A DNA stretch of 64,000 bases, from positions 496,001 to 560,000 of the forward strand of contig NZ_QLSU01000001.1 of the NCBI RefSeq assembly GCF_003268775.1. The letters run 5' to 3'. Numbering within the stretch: position 1 is the stretch's first letter; each line of letters begins with the position of its first letter. The notes under the pieces are model-generated. The model searched no databases. It had not been told where the DNA came from and worked only from the letters and a program-made list of their open reading frames with translations. The translations under genes and the position numbers were made by a program. The stretch is from Paraburkholderia unamae (lineage in GTDB: Bacteria; Pseudomonadota; Gammaproteobacteria; Burkholderiales; Burkholderiaceae). This document shows positions 52,859 to 61,233 of the stretch, one piece after another.

Positions 52859-52875
52859 ATAGATATTTCATCTAT
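52859..52875. promoter_or_regulatory. Palindromic operator between the tautomerase and LysR genes
   Basis: ATAGAT-ATTTC-ATCTAT is a perfect 6-base inverted repeat with a T-N11-A core, the LysR box pattern. It lies 11 bases ahead of the LysR start in an AT-rich 97-base gap that is otherwise flanked by GC-rich coding DNA. It probably controls both genes. Confidence 0.65.
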
Positions 52876-52886
52876 TTTCAATTGAA

Positions 52887-53738
52887 ATGAAACCGCTCGA
52901 TCTCGATGCCGTGCGCGCCTTCGTGCTCGTCGCGGAACTGCGCAGCTTCACGCGCGCCGCCGACGCTCTCGACACCACGCAATCGGCCGTGAGCCTCAAG
53001 CTCAAGCGCCTCGAAGCGCATCTGGGCAAGCAGTTGCTCGAACGCACGCCGCGCGTGGTGCGGCTCTCGCCCGACGGCCTCACGTTCCTCGCCGCCGCGC
53101 GCGACCTGCTCGGCGCCCATGAACGGGCGCTCGAATCCCTCTCGGGCAACGAGCGCCGCCTCGTGCTAGGCCTGAGCGAGCACGTCGCCGATGCGAACCT
53201 CGCCCGCCAGCTCGCCCAGTTGCGTATTCACGATCCGGGGCTCGTGGTCGAGCTCCATCTGGGACTCTCGGCGCAATTGCTCGCGCAGTTCGACGAACGG
53301 CGGCTCGACGCGGTCATCGTGCGTCAGGAGGAAGAGGAAGCGCCGCGTGGCGACGCGAAGCGGCTCTTTGCGGAGCCGCTCGTCTGGCTCGCCGCGCCGC
53401 AATGGCAGTGGCAGCCCGGCACGGCGCTGCCGCTCGCGCTGCTCGCCGCGCCCTGCGCGGTGCGCTCGGCGGCGATCCGCGCGCTGGACGCCGCAGGCGT
53501 CGCGTGGACCGAGGTGTTCGTGGGCGGCGGCGTAGCCGCCGTGGGGGCGGCACTGGCAGCGGGTCTTGCGGTTTCGCCGCTGGCGCGCCGGGTCGCGCCG
53601 CGCGAGCTGATCGACGTCGGCGCGCGGCTCGGCTTGCCGGCGCTACCGGCCTCGCACGTCATGCTCCATACGCGGGTGCGCGAGCCGAGAACCGCGGCAA
53701 CGCTGCAATTGCTGGCCTCGGGGCTCGGGGCGGGCTGA
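52887..53738 (+). CDS. LysR-type regulator, probably of the tautomerase gene
   Basis: 283 residues. N-terminal helix-turn-helix with AELRSFTRAADALDTTQSAV and SLKLKRLEAHLGKQLLERTP, then a ligand-binding domain with LDAVIVRQEEEE and VAAVGAALAAGLAVSPLA. It is divergent from the tautomerase gene across a perfect operator palindrome, so autoregulation and control of that gene are likely. The ligand is unknown. Confidence 0.9.
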   Translation: MKPLDLDAVRAFVLVAELRSFTRAADALDTTQSAVSLKLKRLEAHLGKQLLERTPRVVRLSPDGLTFLAAARDLLGAHERALESLSGNERRLVLGLSEHVADANLARQLAQLRIHDPGLVVELHLGLSAQLLAQFDERRLDAVIVRQEEEEAPRGDAKRLFAEPLVWLAAPQWQWQPGTALPLALLAAPCAVRSAAIRALDAAGVAWTEVFVGGGVAAVGAALAAGLAVSPLARRVAPRELIDVGARLGLPALPASHVMLHTRVREPRTAATLQLLASGLGAG

Positions 53739-53782
53739 GCGAGCGAAAGCGCCACCGGGAGGCGCCCAGGCGAGGCAGCCGA

Positions 53783-54259
53783 TCAGCTCAGGATCGGCGG
53801 CAAATCGTGCGGCTGGGGTATCGCGCGCGGCACGCGCGGCGGCGGCGCATCCACCACGAGCTTGTGGCGAGGCGCGGGACGCACGGCGGCGGCTTTTGGC
53901 GCGGGGCGCTTCTGCGTGGCGCCCCGGGTCGCGGCCGGCTCATGCGGTCGCGCCGCCGTGTGAGCCTCGCCGTGCGTATGCCGTTGCGTCCCAGCATGCC
54001 CCGCTGCGTGCCGGGACTTCGTCTTTGGCGCGGCATGCGCGCCCTTCGCATGACCGGCGTGCTCCTGCGCATGCGACTGCGCAAGCCCGCGCGAACCATG
54101 AGCGCCACGCGATTTGCCCGCATGGCCGGCCTGAGAACCCTGAGAGCCCTGAGAACCGTGAGTGCCATGCGAACCATGAGAGCCCTGAGCGGGCTGTCCC
54201 GCCGACCACGCCGGCATTGAAAACATCATCGCCGCGACCATCCATACGCCTGCCCGCAC
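53783..54259 (-). CDS. His/Gly/Ala-rich exported protein of low complexity
   Basis: 158 residues. A signal peptide (MRAGVWMVAAMMFSMPAWSA) precedes a mature part of very low complexity. Residues about 26-43 repeat a Gly-Ser-His/Gln triplet (SHGSHGTHGSQGSQGSQ), the middle is rich in His and Ala, and the end is Pro-rich (PPPRVPRAIPQPHDLPPI). The His content suggests metal binding, but no known domain is present. A TATAAT box on the minus strand at 54309-54314 lies upstream. Nine-base DNA repeats at about 54130-54200 encode the triplets and could vary in number between strains. Confidence 0.6.
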   Translation of the reverse strand: MRAGVWMVAAMMFSMPAWSAGQPAQGSHGSHGTHGSQGSQGSQAGHAGKSRGAHGSRGLAQSHAQEHAGHAKGAHAAPKTKSRHAAGHAGTQRHTHGEAHTAARPHEPAATRGATQKRPAPKAAAVRPAPRHKLVVDAPPPRVPRAIPQPHDLPPILS

Positions 54260-54335
54260 TCCGTCTCCTCCTCGAATGCCGTCTTTGTCCGGAAATGTTC
54301 CGGCGAGGATTATACCGAGTCAAAACTTGCAATAA

Positions 54336-54347
54336 TCCATATATGGA
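54336..54347. promoter_or_regulatory. Palindrome upstream of the toxin-antitoxin operon
   Basis: TCCATATATGGA is a perfect 12-base palindrome, with flanks that extend the symmetry partly (AATCC and GGACTAA). It lies 39 bases before the antitoxin start in an AT-rich gap and is the natural candidate for autorepression by the toxin-antitoxin complex. Confidence 0.5.
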
Positions 54348-54386
54348 CTAATATCTACTAAAAGTTCAAATCAGGACTCGACCACC

Positions 54387-54815
54387 ATGCCACATGCCGC
54401 AGCTTCCACCTCGCCGGCGCGACGACCCGGCGCCGAGCCTTCGTTGACCGAGATGTCGGCGGCGGGCCTGAGGGCCTTCTTCCGGATTGCGGGCGACTGG
54501 GACCTGAGCGCCGAGGAGCAAATCGTGCTGCTCGGTTCTCCCGGCCGATCCACCTTCTTCAAGTGGAAGCAGTCGCCGCAAAGCGCCCGCCTCGGCCGCG
54601 ACACCCTGGAGCGGCTTTCGCTCCTCCTCGGCATTTACAAGGCGCTGCAAATCCTCCTGCCGCAACCCGCCGCCGCCGACACCTGGATCAAGCGTCCCAA
54701 CAGCGCCCCGCCGTTCGGCGGCCGGCGCGCGCTGGACCGCATGCTGGCCGGCAACGTCAGCGACCTCGTGGCCGTGCGCCAGTATCTCGACGCAATGCGA
54801 GGCGGCTGGGCGTGA
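54387..54815 (+). CDS. Xre/MbcA/ParS-type antitoxin
   Basis: 142 residues. The middle part (about 20-90) is a helix-turn-helix of the Xre-like type (SAEEQIVLLGSPGRSTFFKW and LGRDTLERLSLLLGIYKALQ), and the C-terminal part holds the toxin-binding region of the MbcA/ParS/Xre family, including FGGRRALDRMLAGNVSDLVA. The stop overlaps the toxin start by four bases (GTGA), the hallmark of coupled antitoxin-toxin pairs. It probably represses its own promoter through the palindrome at 54336. Confidence 0.88.
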   Translation: MPHAAASTSPARRPGAEPSLTEMSAAGLRAFFRIAGDWDLSAEEQIVLLGSPGRSTFFKWKQSPQSARLGRDTLERLSLLLGIYKALQILLPQPAAADTWIKRPNSAPPFGGRRALDRMLAGNVSDLVAVRQYLDAMRGGWA

Positions 54816-55513
54816 CGCAAACACACTGGCAAGACCGCTGGCGCAGCGCGCAACTCACCTGGTCACCCGCGTTCCGCGTGATCCCCACCCGTTTTCCGGC
54901 CGTGAACCTGTTCGACCGCGTGGCGTCGGCGGACGACTTCGACGCGCTTTACGCGCTCGAGGCGCTGACCAACGACCGTCTGCGCACGGAAACCGGCGAC
55001 CTCGACCTCGTGCCGCGCGAAGAGCGCCGCTTCGGTCCGGGCTATGGGCCGATCATGGCCGCGTTCACGCATTTGAATCCGCAGGGCAGCCGCTTTTCCG
55101 ATGGCACCTACGGCGTGTTTTATTGCGCGCGCTCGCGCACCACGGCCGTGGCGGAAACGCGCTATCACTCGGCGCTCTTTCTCGCGGCCACCAGCGAGCC
55201 GCCTATCCGCCAGCAAATGCGGCTCTATACGGTGATCGCGCACGGCGAGGTGATCGACCTGCGCGACGACCCCGCGCTCGATCCCGGCGTGCTCTCGCCC
55301 GACGACTACACCGCGGGCCAGGTGCTGGGACGCGCGGCGCGCGTTGCGCGCGCGCCAGGCATTGCCTATCCGTCCGTGCGCGACGATGGCGGCGAATGTC
55401 TCGCCGCGCTCAGCACGACGCTGCTGCGCGCGTGCCATCACGCGGCGTATCTGGAATACAACTGGAACGGGCACACCATCGACATGGTGTTCGAGTTGAA
55501 TCGCATCGTGTAG
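54812..55513 (+). CDS. RES-domain toxin
   Basis: 233 residues starting with GTG in the antitoxin stop. The RES domain shows the conserved pattern FRVIPTRFPAVNLFD at the start, then SRFSDGTYGVFYCARSRTTA and AETRYH in the middle; the Arg, Glu and Tyr residues typical of the ADP-ribosyltransferase-like fold can be seen. Characterised RES toxins (MbcT, ParT) break down or transfer NAD-derived groups, blocking growth. Partnership with the preceding Xre protein makes this a type II system. Which target it has (NAD+ or another protein) is not shown. Confidence 0.88.
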   Translation: MTQTHWQDRWRSAQLTWSPAFRVIPTRFPAVNLFDRVASADDFDALYALEALTNDRLRTETGDLDLVPREERRFGPGYGPIMAAFTHLNPQGSRFSDGTYGVFYCARSRTTAVAETRYHSALFLAATSEPPIRQQMRLYTVIAHGEVIDLRDDPALDPGVLSPDDYTAGQVLGRAARVARAPGIAYPSVRDDGGECLAALSTTLLRACHHAAYLEYNWNGHTIDMVFELNRIV

Positions 55514-55525
55514 ATGCGAGCGGCT

Positions 55526-56266
55526 TCAGGGCAGAACGATCGCCGCCGCGCCATGCGCCAGCGCTTCGACCGTCGAAGCCGACCACACGCGCGACGTGAG
55601 CGCCTCGACAATAGTCAGGCGTCCTTCAGTAATGAACGCGCCCGTGTCGATGAACACCTGCGAGCCGATCTGGCGCACTTCGCGCACGGGCGTATGCCCG
55701 CAGAACGTGAGCGAGAGTGCGAAATGCGGCGGCTCGCCCGCGCCGAGCACGAGATCGCGCCCCCATAACAGACGCTCGCGCACGTCCGGTTCGAACTGGC
55801 CGCTGTCGAGTGCGGCGTCGTCGCCGAAAAATTCCGCGTGGATGATATTGAAGCGCTTGGGGCCCTCGCCCACCACGCGCACGAGCGGCAATTGGCGCAG
55901 TCGTTGCGCATAACGCACGAGCACGTCGTCGGGCACGCTCTGCGCCCAGCCGCCGCCAATGCCATACCAGCGGTGGCGCGGCATGCGCCCTTCGGCGACG
56001 GCGCAAAGCGCGTCTTCGTGATTACCGAGCACGGCATGGAACCACGGCTTGTCGAGAAGCGCGAGCGCCTGCTCGCACTGTTCGCGGTCGCCGCGATCGA
56101 CGAGATCGCCCACCGAAAACAGCCGGTCGTGCGCGGTGTCGAAGTCGACCTCGCGCAGCAAATAGCGCAAGGCCTCCACGCAACCATGCAAATCGCCTAC
56201 AACAAAATCGCGACCTGCAAGGTTGGCGGCGTGGTGCTGCACGAGGGCGTCGGATGTGTGCGTCAT
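55526..56266 (-). CDS. Metallophosphoesterase (PrpA/ApaH-like)
   Basis: 246 residues. All core motifs of the calcineurin-like fold are present: VVGDLHGC (about 22-29), VGDLVDRGD, GNHEDAL and the final FCGHTPV, which bind two metal ions. The sequence resembles bacterial protein-serine/threonine phosphatases of the PrpA/PrpB type and diadenosine tetraphosphatase. Substrate not decided. It converges on the RES toxin gene with 12 bases between stops, and is probably unrelated in function. Confidence 0.9.
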   Translation of the reverse strand: MTHTSDALVQHHAANLAGRDFVVGDLHGCVEALRYLLREVDFDTAHDRLFSVGDLVDRGDREQCEQALALLDKPWFHAVLGNHEDALCAVAEGRMPRHRWYGIGGGWAQSVPDDVLVRYAQRLRQLPLVRVVGEGPKRFNIIHAEFFGDDAALDSGQFEPDVRERLLWGRDLVLGAGEPPHFALSLTFCGHTPVREVRQIGSQVFIDTGAFITEGRLTIVEALTSRVWSASTVEALAHGAAAIVLP

Positions 56267-56440
56267 TACGTCATCATAGCGCTGTGTGAATGGGCCGTAT
56301 GCGCGCCAAACATCGTATCGAATGCGATTTCGATGCGCGCTGCACGGAGGCGATCAATGCGAGCAAGCAGCGTGCCTGATCCGCGCAGGCACGCTTCGAT
56401 TCGCCGGCGCGGCGTGTAAGCGCAATGCATAACCCGCGCA

Positions 56441-57835
56441 TTACTGCGGTTGCGCGCGCAACGCCGCCACCTGATCGGGCGTGAGCGTCGCCTGCGGATT
56501 GCCGAACTGTTTCGTCACGTAGTTCGAAATCGCCGCGACCTGGTCGTTGCTCAACTCGTCGCCGAACGCCGGCATCAGCACGTCGGCGTCTTTCGTTTTG
56601 CGCGCCACGCCGTGCAGGATCACCATCGCCAGATTGTTCGCACTGGCCGCGCCCGCCACGCTGTTATGAATGAGTGACGGATACGCCCCCGGCGCGCTCG
56701 CCCCCACGCCCTCGCCGGTCCAGTTGTGGCAGCTCGCGCAGTTCGCCACGAACAGTTGCAGGCCATTCACGCTCGTGATCGCGGTGCCGCGCAGCGAGGT
56801 GATGTCGTTCGCGGCCGGCTTGCCCCACGTATCGCGCGAGCGCGCCACGCCGCCCGAAACCGGCTGCTGCGCACGCAGGTAGGCCACCACCGAGCGCAAG
56901 TCCTCACGCGTCAGATATTGCGTCGAGTTCAACACCACATCGGCCATCGGCCCTGCCGCATTCGCATGGCCCGGCGCAACGCCCGTCGACAGATACGAAA
57001 TCAACACCTCGTCGCTCCAGTTGCCAATGCCGCTCGTGCGGTCCGGCGTGATGTTGTACGCATCCCAGCCCGCTTGCGTCGCGCCCGAGAATCGCCCGGT
57101 CGTCTTCAGGCCCTGCATGAAGTTGCGCGGCGTGTGGCACTCCTCGCAATGCGCAAGGCCTTTCACGAGATACGCGCCGCGGTTGTATTCGGCGCTTTGC
57201 TTCGGGTCGGGCACGAAGCGGCCTTCATTGAAGTTGAAGAGATTCCAGAACAGCATCAGCCAGCGCTGATTGAACGGGAAGCGCAGTGCGTTCGCGGGCG
57301 GCCTGTAATGCACGGGCGCAACGGTGTTCAGATACGCGCGGATCGCGAGCACGTCCTGCTCCGTCACGCGCGTGAATTCGACATACGGAAACGCGGGATA
57401 AAGCCGCTCGCCACTTTTGCCGATGCCTTCATGCATCGCGCGCACGAAGTCGGTGTCGCTCCACTGGCCGATGCCGGTATCGGGGTCTGGCGTGATGTTC
57501 GGCGTGTAGATCTTGCCAAACGGTGTATTGATGGCAAGGCCTCCCGCAAACGGCCTGCCCGGATCGGCGGTATGGCAGGCGGCGCAGTCGCCCACGCGCG
57601 TGAGGTATTCGCCGCGTTTGACGAGGTCGGGCTTGTTCGCGCCCACGGCGGGAGACGAGGTGTCGTCGCCGCGCGCGGAAGACATCGGCAGTTCGTCGAC
57701 GGGACGCGTTTGCGATTCATGCGCAGCGTGCCACGCGATATACAGTGCGAAGGCGCTAAAGAGCGCGGCCGCAAGCGCGGCGCGCGCACGCTTCTGTCGC
57801 TCGGTGCTCACGGCTGAAGACTTCGTTGCTTTCAT
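56441..57835 (-). CDS. Tri-haem cytochrome c subunit of a membrane dehydrogenase
   Basis: 464 residues. An N-terminal hydrophobic anchor (ARAALAAALFSAFALYIAW) leads into three cytochrome c domains with CAACH (84-88), CEECH (230-234) and CASCH (366-370). The arrangement matches the cytochrome subunit of gluconate, sorbitol or alcohol dehydrogenases, which passes electrons to ubiquinone. It follows the GMC subunit by 19 bases in the same operon. The C-terminal region is rich in Gln and Ala. Confidence 0.92.
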   Translation of the reverse strand: MKATKSSAVSTERQKRARAALAAALFSAFALYIAWHAAHESQTRPVDELPMSSARGDDTSSPAVGANKPDLVKRGEYLTRVGDCAACHTADPGRPFAGGLAINTPFGKIYTPNITPDPDTGIGQWSDTDFVRAMHEGIGKSGERLYPAFPYVEFTRVTEQDVLAIRAYLNTVAPVHYRPPANALRFPFNQRWLMLFWNLFNFNEGRFVPDPKQSAEYNRGAYLVKGLAHCEECHTPRNFMQGLKTTGRFSGATQAGWDAYNITPDRTSGIGNWSDEVLISYLSTGVAPGHANAAGPMADVVLNSTQYLTREDLRSVVAYLRAQQPVSGGVARSRDTWGKPAANDITSLRGTAITSVNGLQLFVANCASCHNWTGEGVGASAPGAYPSLIHNSVAGAASANNLAMVILHGVARKTKDADVLMPAFGDELSNDQVAAISNYVTKQFGNPQATLTPDQVAALRAQPQ

Positions 57836-57854
57836 CGTCTGTCTCGCGTTTGCA

Positions 57855-59456
57855 TCAAAGCTCGTGGCGCAGCTTGTCGGCCAGCTTCAGCGACAACGCG
57901 GCGATCGTGAGCGTGCAGTTCACCGAGGCGGCGGTCGGCATCACCGCGCTGCTGGCAATGAACAGGTTCGAATGATCGTGCGTGCGGCAGTCCGCATCGA
58001 CGACCGAATCGGCGGCGTTCGCCCCCATGATCGTCGTGCCCATGATGTGGTTGTTGGGCGCGAACGTGTCGTCGAAGGTGATCTCCGTGCCGCCGAAAAG
58101 CTGCGCGATCTGCGCATAGTGTTCATGCGTGTTGGCGGCGCTTTTCTTCACGTAGTCGTTGATCGAGTAGTAGATCTCGGGCTGCGCGATGCCGAGCCCG
58201 TCCTTGTGCTCGCCCGAAGGCAGCACGCGGTTCTGCGGCTCGGGCAGGTGCTCGTGGAAGCTGTTGATGTTGAGCGTGCGCGAGGCGCGCTCGCGGATCT
58301 GCCGGTCGAGTTCCGCGCCCGTCAAGCCGTTCTTGATGAGCGCGGCGGCAATGGCCATGGTGGGGACGCCGTTCGAGAGATGCAGCTTCTTCGCCGCATA
58401 GTCGGAGCGGAACGCGCCGTCGCGGAAATTCACGACCGACGTCATTTCCATGGGCCCGCGCCCCGGCCACAGCGGCTCGTTGGCGAGGAACGTGACGCCC
58501 GTGCCCGGATGATCCATGAGATTGCGGCCCACCTGGTCGGAGCTGTTGCCAATGCCGTGCGGGAACGCGTCGCTCGTCGACATCAGCATGAGCTTGGGCG
58601 TTTCGATGCCGTTCGCCGCGAGCACGAAGAGCTTGCCCGTCACGCGCGTGCTGCTGCCGTTCGGGTCCTTGTAGTGCAGCGCGGTGATGAGGCCTTTGTT
58701 ATCGGCTTCGATGCGATACACCACCGCTTGCGGCACGAGCTTCGCGCCCGCGCGCTCGGCCTTGTCCGCATGCATCACGCCGTTGTACATCGCGCCGATC
58801 GGACAGATGGGCATGCAATTGTTGTTGCCGCAGCAAGTGGGCCGCGCATCGTAGGGGCGGCTGTTGCGCGCAACCGGTTCGGGCACCACGTGAAAGCCAT
58901 TCGCATTCAACACATCGGAGAAGCGCTGATCCATGTATGAGAGCGGCAGCATGCTCATTGGGTAAGGCTTCGAGCGCGGCGAGCCGAGATCGTGCGTAGT
59001 GCCCGGGCCCGACACGCCGAGCTCCACCTCGGCGAGCTGATACCACGGTTCGAGCGTTTCATACGGATACGGCCAGTCGCGGCCCACGCCGTACTGTGTG
59101 TTCAAACGAAAGTCCGAGGGCAGCAGGCGCCATGCCGCAGCGGCCCAGTGCCAGGTGGTGCCGCCCACGAGCCGCAGATACTGCGAGTTGTACGGATAGT
59201 CGCCCTTCTGCACGAGGTAGTCGTTGGGCGGCGAGTATTCGGGATGCGGTGCGAAGCTGGTAGAAGGATAAGGCGTGGCGAAGTCGGCTTTCGCGGGCGA
59301 ATTGCGGAAGTTCTCCACGATCTGCCAGCGCGCGAGGCGCGGTCCCGCTTCGAGCAGGATCACGGAGGCGCCGGACTGGGCCATCTGGTGCGCCACCAGA
59401 CTGCCGGCCACGCCAGAGCCGACGACGACTACGTCGGCGGAATGTTCTATCGCCAT
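57855..59456 (-). CDS. GMC-family flavoprotein dehydrogenase (large subunit)
   Basis: 533 residues. FAD-binding motif VVGSGVAGSLVAHQMAQSGA at the start, a mid-protein GGTTWHWAAAAWRLLPSDF segment, and the C-terminal GMC part with NHIMGTTIMGANAADSVVD, including the catalytic His. This is the pattern of FAD-dependent gluconate 2-dehydrogenase, sorbitol dehydrogenase and related enzymes. A cluster of cysteines (CCGNNNCMPICPIG) lies near residue 210, typical for this subfamily and perhaps a cluster ligand. With the cytochrome and small subunit it forms a membrane-bound enzyme. Substrate not decided. Confidence 0.93.
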   Translation of the reverse strand: MAIEHSADVVVVGSGVAGSLVAHQMAQSGASVILLEAGPRLARWQIVENFRNSPAKADFATPYPSTSFAPHPEYSPPNDYLVQKGDYPYNSQYLRLVGGTTWHWAAAAWRLLPSDFRLNTQYGVGRDWPYPYETLEPWYQLAEVELGVSGPGTTHDLGSPRSKPYPMSMLPLSYMDQRFSDVLNANGFHVVPEPVARNSRPYDARPTCCGNNNCMPICPIGAMYNGVMHADKAERAGAKLVPQAVVYRIEADNKGLITALHYKDPNGSSTRVTGKLFVLAANGIETPKLMLMSTSDAFPHGIGNSSDQVGRNLMDHPGTGVTFLANEPLWPGRGPMEMTSVVNFRDGAFRSDYAAKKLHLSNGVPTMAIAAALIKNGLTGAELDRQIRERASRTLNINSFHEHLPEPQNRVLPSGEHKDGLGIAQPEIYYSINDYVKKSAANTHEHYAQIAQLFGGTEITFDDTFAPNNHIMGTTIMGANAADSVVDADCRTHDHSNLFIASSAVMPTAASVNCTLTIAALSLKLADKLRHEL

Positions 59457-59630
59457 TATCGACCTCTTTCTTTTGGCTTTCGTTGTGGGGACCCGGCGCG
59501 GCCTGTTATGTATGCCGATGCATCGCGAAGGCGACGCGCCGGCAGCTGTGCGAGAGGCAGCCGCTGCGAGGTCTTCCGGCCGCGCATGGCGCCGCCGGCA
59601 ACTGCGTGTTGCGTTATTCCGTCATTGGCG

Positions 59631-60227
59631 TCACCCGCCTGCGGGTTTCAGCGTCCAGTAGAACGGCACGTCACGGCAATACGAGGGAATCGTCAGCACG
59701 TCGCTGACCGGATCGAACATCAGCGCCTTTTCATAGGCCACCACCTGCACATGCGGCATCTCGCCCACGAGCCCGAGATACCACGCGCGCATGATGTCGC
59801 CCACGGTCGAGGCGAGTTCGGGCTGATCGGTCTTGAGCGCGGCGGTCACCGTGTCGGAGGGCACGCCGCCGTGGCCTTGCAGCCAGGTGCCGAGCGAGGC
59901 GACGTTCGCCTCGAACTGGCTGCTCGCGCGGGCGAGCGCGGCATAGACGCGCTGGCCGAGCACCGTGTCGAAGCCGGTGCGGCCGGTGAGGTGTTGCGAG
60001 AGCTTGATGAAGGCGTCGTAGCCGCTGTCCGCGCCTGAAGCGGCAGCAGGCGTGGCCGCGAGCGCGCGGCCCATGCCAAAGGGTGCGCCGGAGCGCCCGG
60101 CGGCCGCGAAAGCAAGCAGCGCCGCCGCGCACGCACCGGTTACGAAGCGGCGGCGGCCAGGGCGGCCGGGCGCGGCGGGAAGGTCGTACGGCGCCTGGGA
60201 CGTCCCGTGTTGTGTCGCATCTGTCAT
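59631..60227 (-). CDS. Small subunit of FAD-dependent sugar dehydrogenase (SLDH/GADH type)
   Basis: 198 residues. A twin-arginine signal (GRRRFVTGACAAALLAFAAA) shows export in folded form, and the mature part has YDAFIKLSQHLTGRTGFDTV and PSYCRDVPFYWTLKPAGG, matching the small subunits of gluconate 2-dehydrogenase and sorbitol dehydrogenase. This subunit is thought to help the flavoprotein reach the membrane. ATG 60227 has TGGAGTG ahead. It is the first of three genes, although 174 bases separate it from the GMC gene, more than the 19 between the next two. Confidence 0.88.
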   Translation of the reverse strand: MTDATQHGTSQAPYDLPAAPGRPGRRRFVTGACAAALLAFAAAGRSGAPFGMGRALAATPAAASGADSGYDAFIKLSQHLTGRTGFDTVLGQRVYAALARASSQFEANVASLGTWLQGHGGVPSDTVTAALKTDQPELASTVGDIMRAWYLGLVGEMPHVQVVAYEKALMFDPVSDVLTIPSYCRDVPFYWTLKPAGG

Positions 60228-60576
60228 CAGCACTCCAGATGAGGTCGATCCCCGCGAGCGATCCCGCATGGGGGCGAAACACGCTTGCCGCCGGCGCGGG
60301 CGGCGCAATTCACGTATAACGTTCGCAATCGTCGTGCTGCGTGCATGGTCCAGGCGCGTGTGCCAGATGCGCTTCGGGCCTGCGCCGCGCCTGCGATGAA
60401 AGGAACGTTGCCGCGTTGCGCAAGCAATATAGCCTCTTCCGCCCCTCCAAGACAAACCGAAAGGTTCGATGCCCGGTATAACGGCGCGTCGCAGCGGCAC
60501 TTTCATGCAAGGTAGAATCGCCGCAACATTACGCCACCAGCGCCACCACGCGCCACCGCGCGCCACGCCATACGCC
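60228..60576. other. Divergent promoter region with CGCCACC repeats
   Basis: About 350 bases without a gene, between the dehydrogenase operon (minus) and the DUF1345 gene (plus). A TAGAAT box at about 60513-60518 may serve the plus gene. Close to its start, four imperfect copies of CGCCACC-N3 stand in a row at 60532-60570. Confidence 0.45.
60532..60570. repeat. Four short CGCCACC-type direct repeats
   Basis: CGCCACCAG, CGCCACCACG, CGCCACCGCG and CGCCACGCCA follow one another directly ahead of the DUF1345 start codon. The period is 9 to 10 bases. They may be a simple-sequence expansion or a binding region. Confidence 0.6.
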
Positions 60577-61233
60577 ATGAACCTCTATCCGCAGGTGCTA
60601 CGCAACCGGCCGCATCTGATGATCGCCATCGCCGTGGGCATCGTGCTCGGCGCGCTCGTGCCGGCCGCGATCCGCCCTTCCGCGCGCATCCTCATGGGCT
60701 GGGACGCGGCGATCTGGACCTACCTCGTGCTGATCTGGATTCACATGGCGTTCGCAAACGAAGAGAGCGTGCGCCAGAACGCCCAGCGCGAAGACGAAAA
60801 CGCGGGCACGGTGCTGTTCCTCATCTGCACGGCGACGGTGGCGAGCATCGTCGCGATCGTGCTCGAACTGGGCACCACGAAAGACCTCGGCACGGCCTCG
60901 AAAGTGCTGCATTCGCTGCTCACTGGCCTCACGCTGATCGGCGCGTGGTTTCTCATTCCCACCATCTTCACGCTGCATTACGCACGTCTTTATTACGGCT
61001 CCGATCCCGCAGCGCCCGCGCTCGCGTTTCCCGACGAAAAGCTCACGCCGAATTACTGGGACTTCCTGTACTTTTCGTTCACCATCGCCTGCGCCTCGCA
61101 AACGGCCGACGTCGGCCTGCGCGGGCGCAACGCGCGGCGCGGTGTGCTTGCGCAATCCATTCTGTCGTTCTATTTCAATGTTTCTGTGCTAGGACTGTGC
61201 GTGAACATCGCAGCCAGCATGGTGGGCGGCTGA
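60577..61233 (+). CDS. DUF1345 membrane protein
   Basis: 218 residues with about five hydrophobic segments. The family-specific segments [20 protein letters not shown] and [20 protein letters not shown], then [18 protein letters not shown], are seen. The last part resembles the pore region of small ion channels, and some members are annotated as such, but the role is unknown. ATG 60577 gives the expected start [15 protein letters not shown]. No clear ribosome binding site, as the region ahead is a repeat. Confidence 0.9.
   Translation: MNLYPQVLRNRPHLMIAIAVGIVLGALVPAAIRPSARILMGWDAAIWTYLVLIWIHMAFANEESVRQNAQREDENAGTVLFLICTATVASIVAIVLELGTTKDLGTASKVLHSLLTGLTLIGAWFLIPTIFTLHYARLYYGSDPAAPALAFPDEKLTPNYWDFLYFSFTIACASQTADVGLRGRNARRGVLAQSILSFYFNVSVLGLCVNIAASMVGG

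Noticed and set aside
53402..54220. 272-codon plus-strand frame through the LysR end and the His-rich gene
   Set aside because: Overlaps two supported genes and reads as Arg-rich noise.
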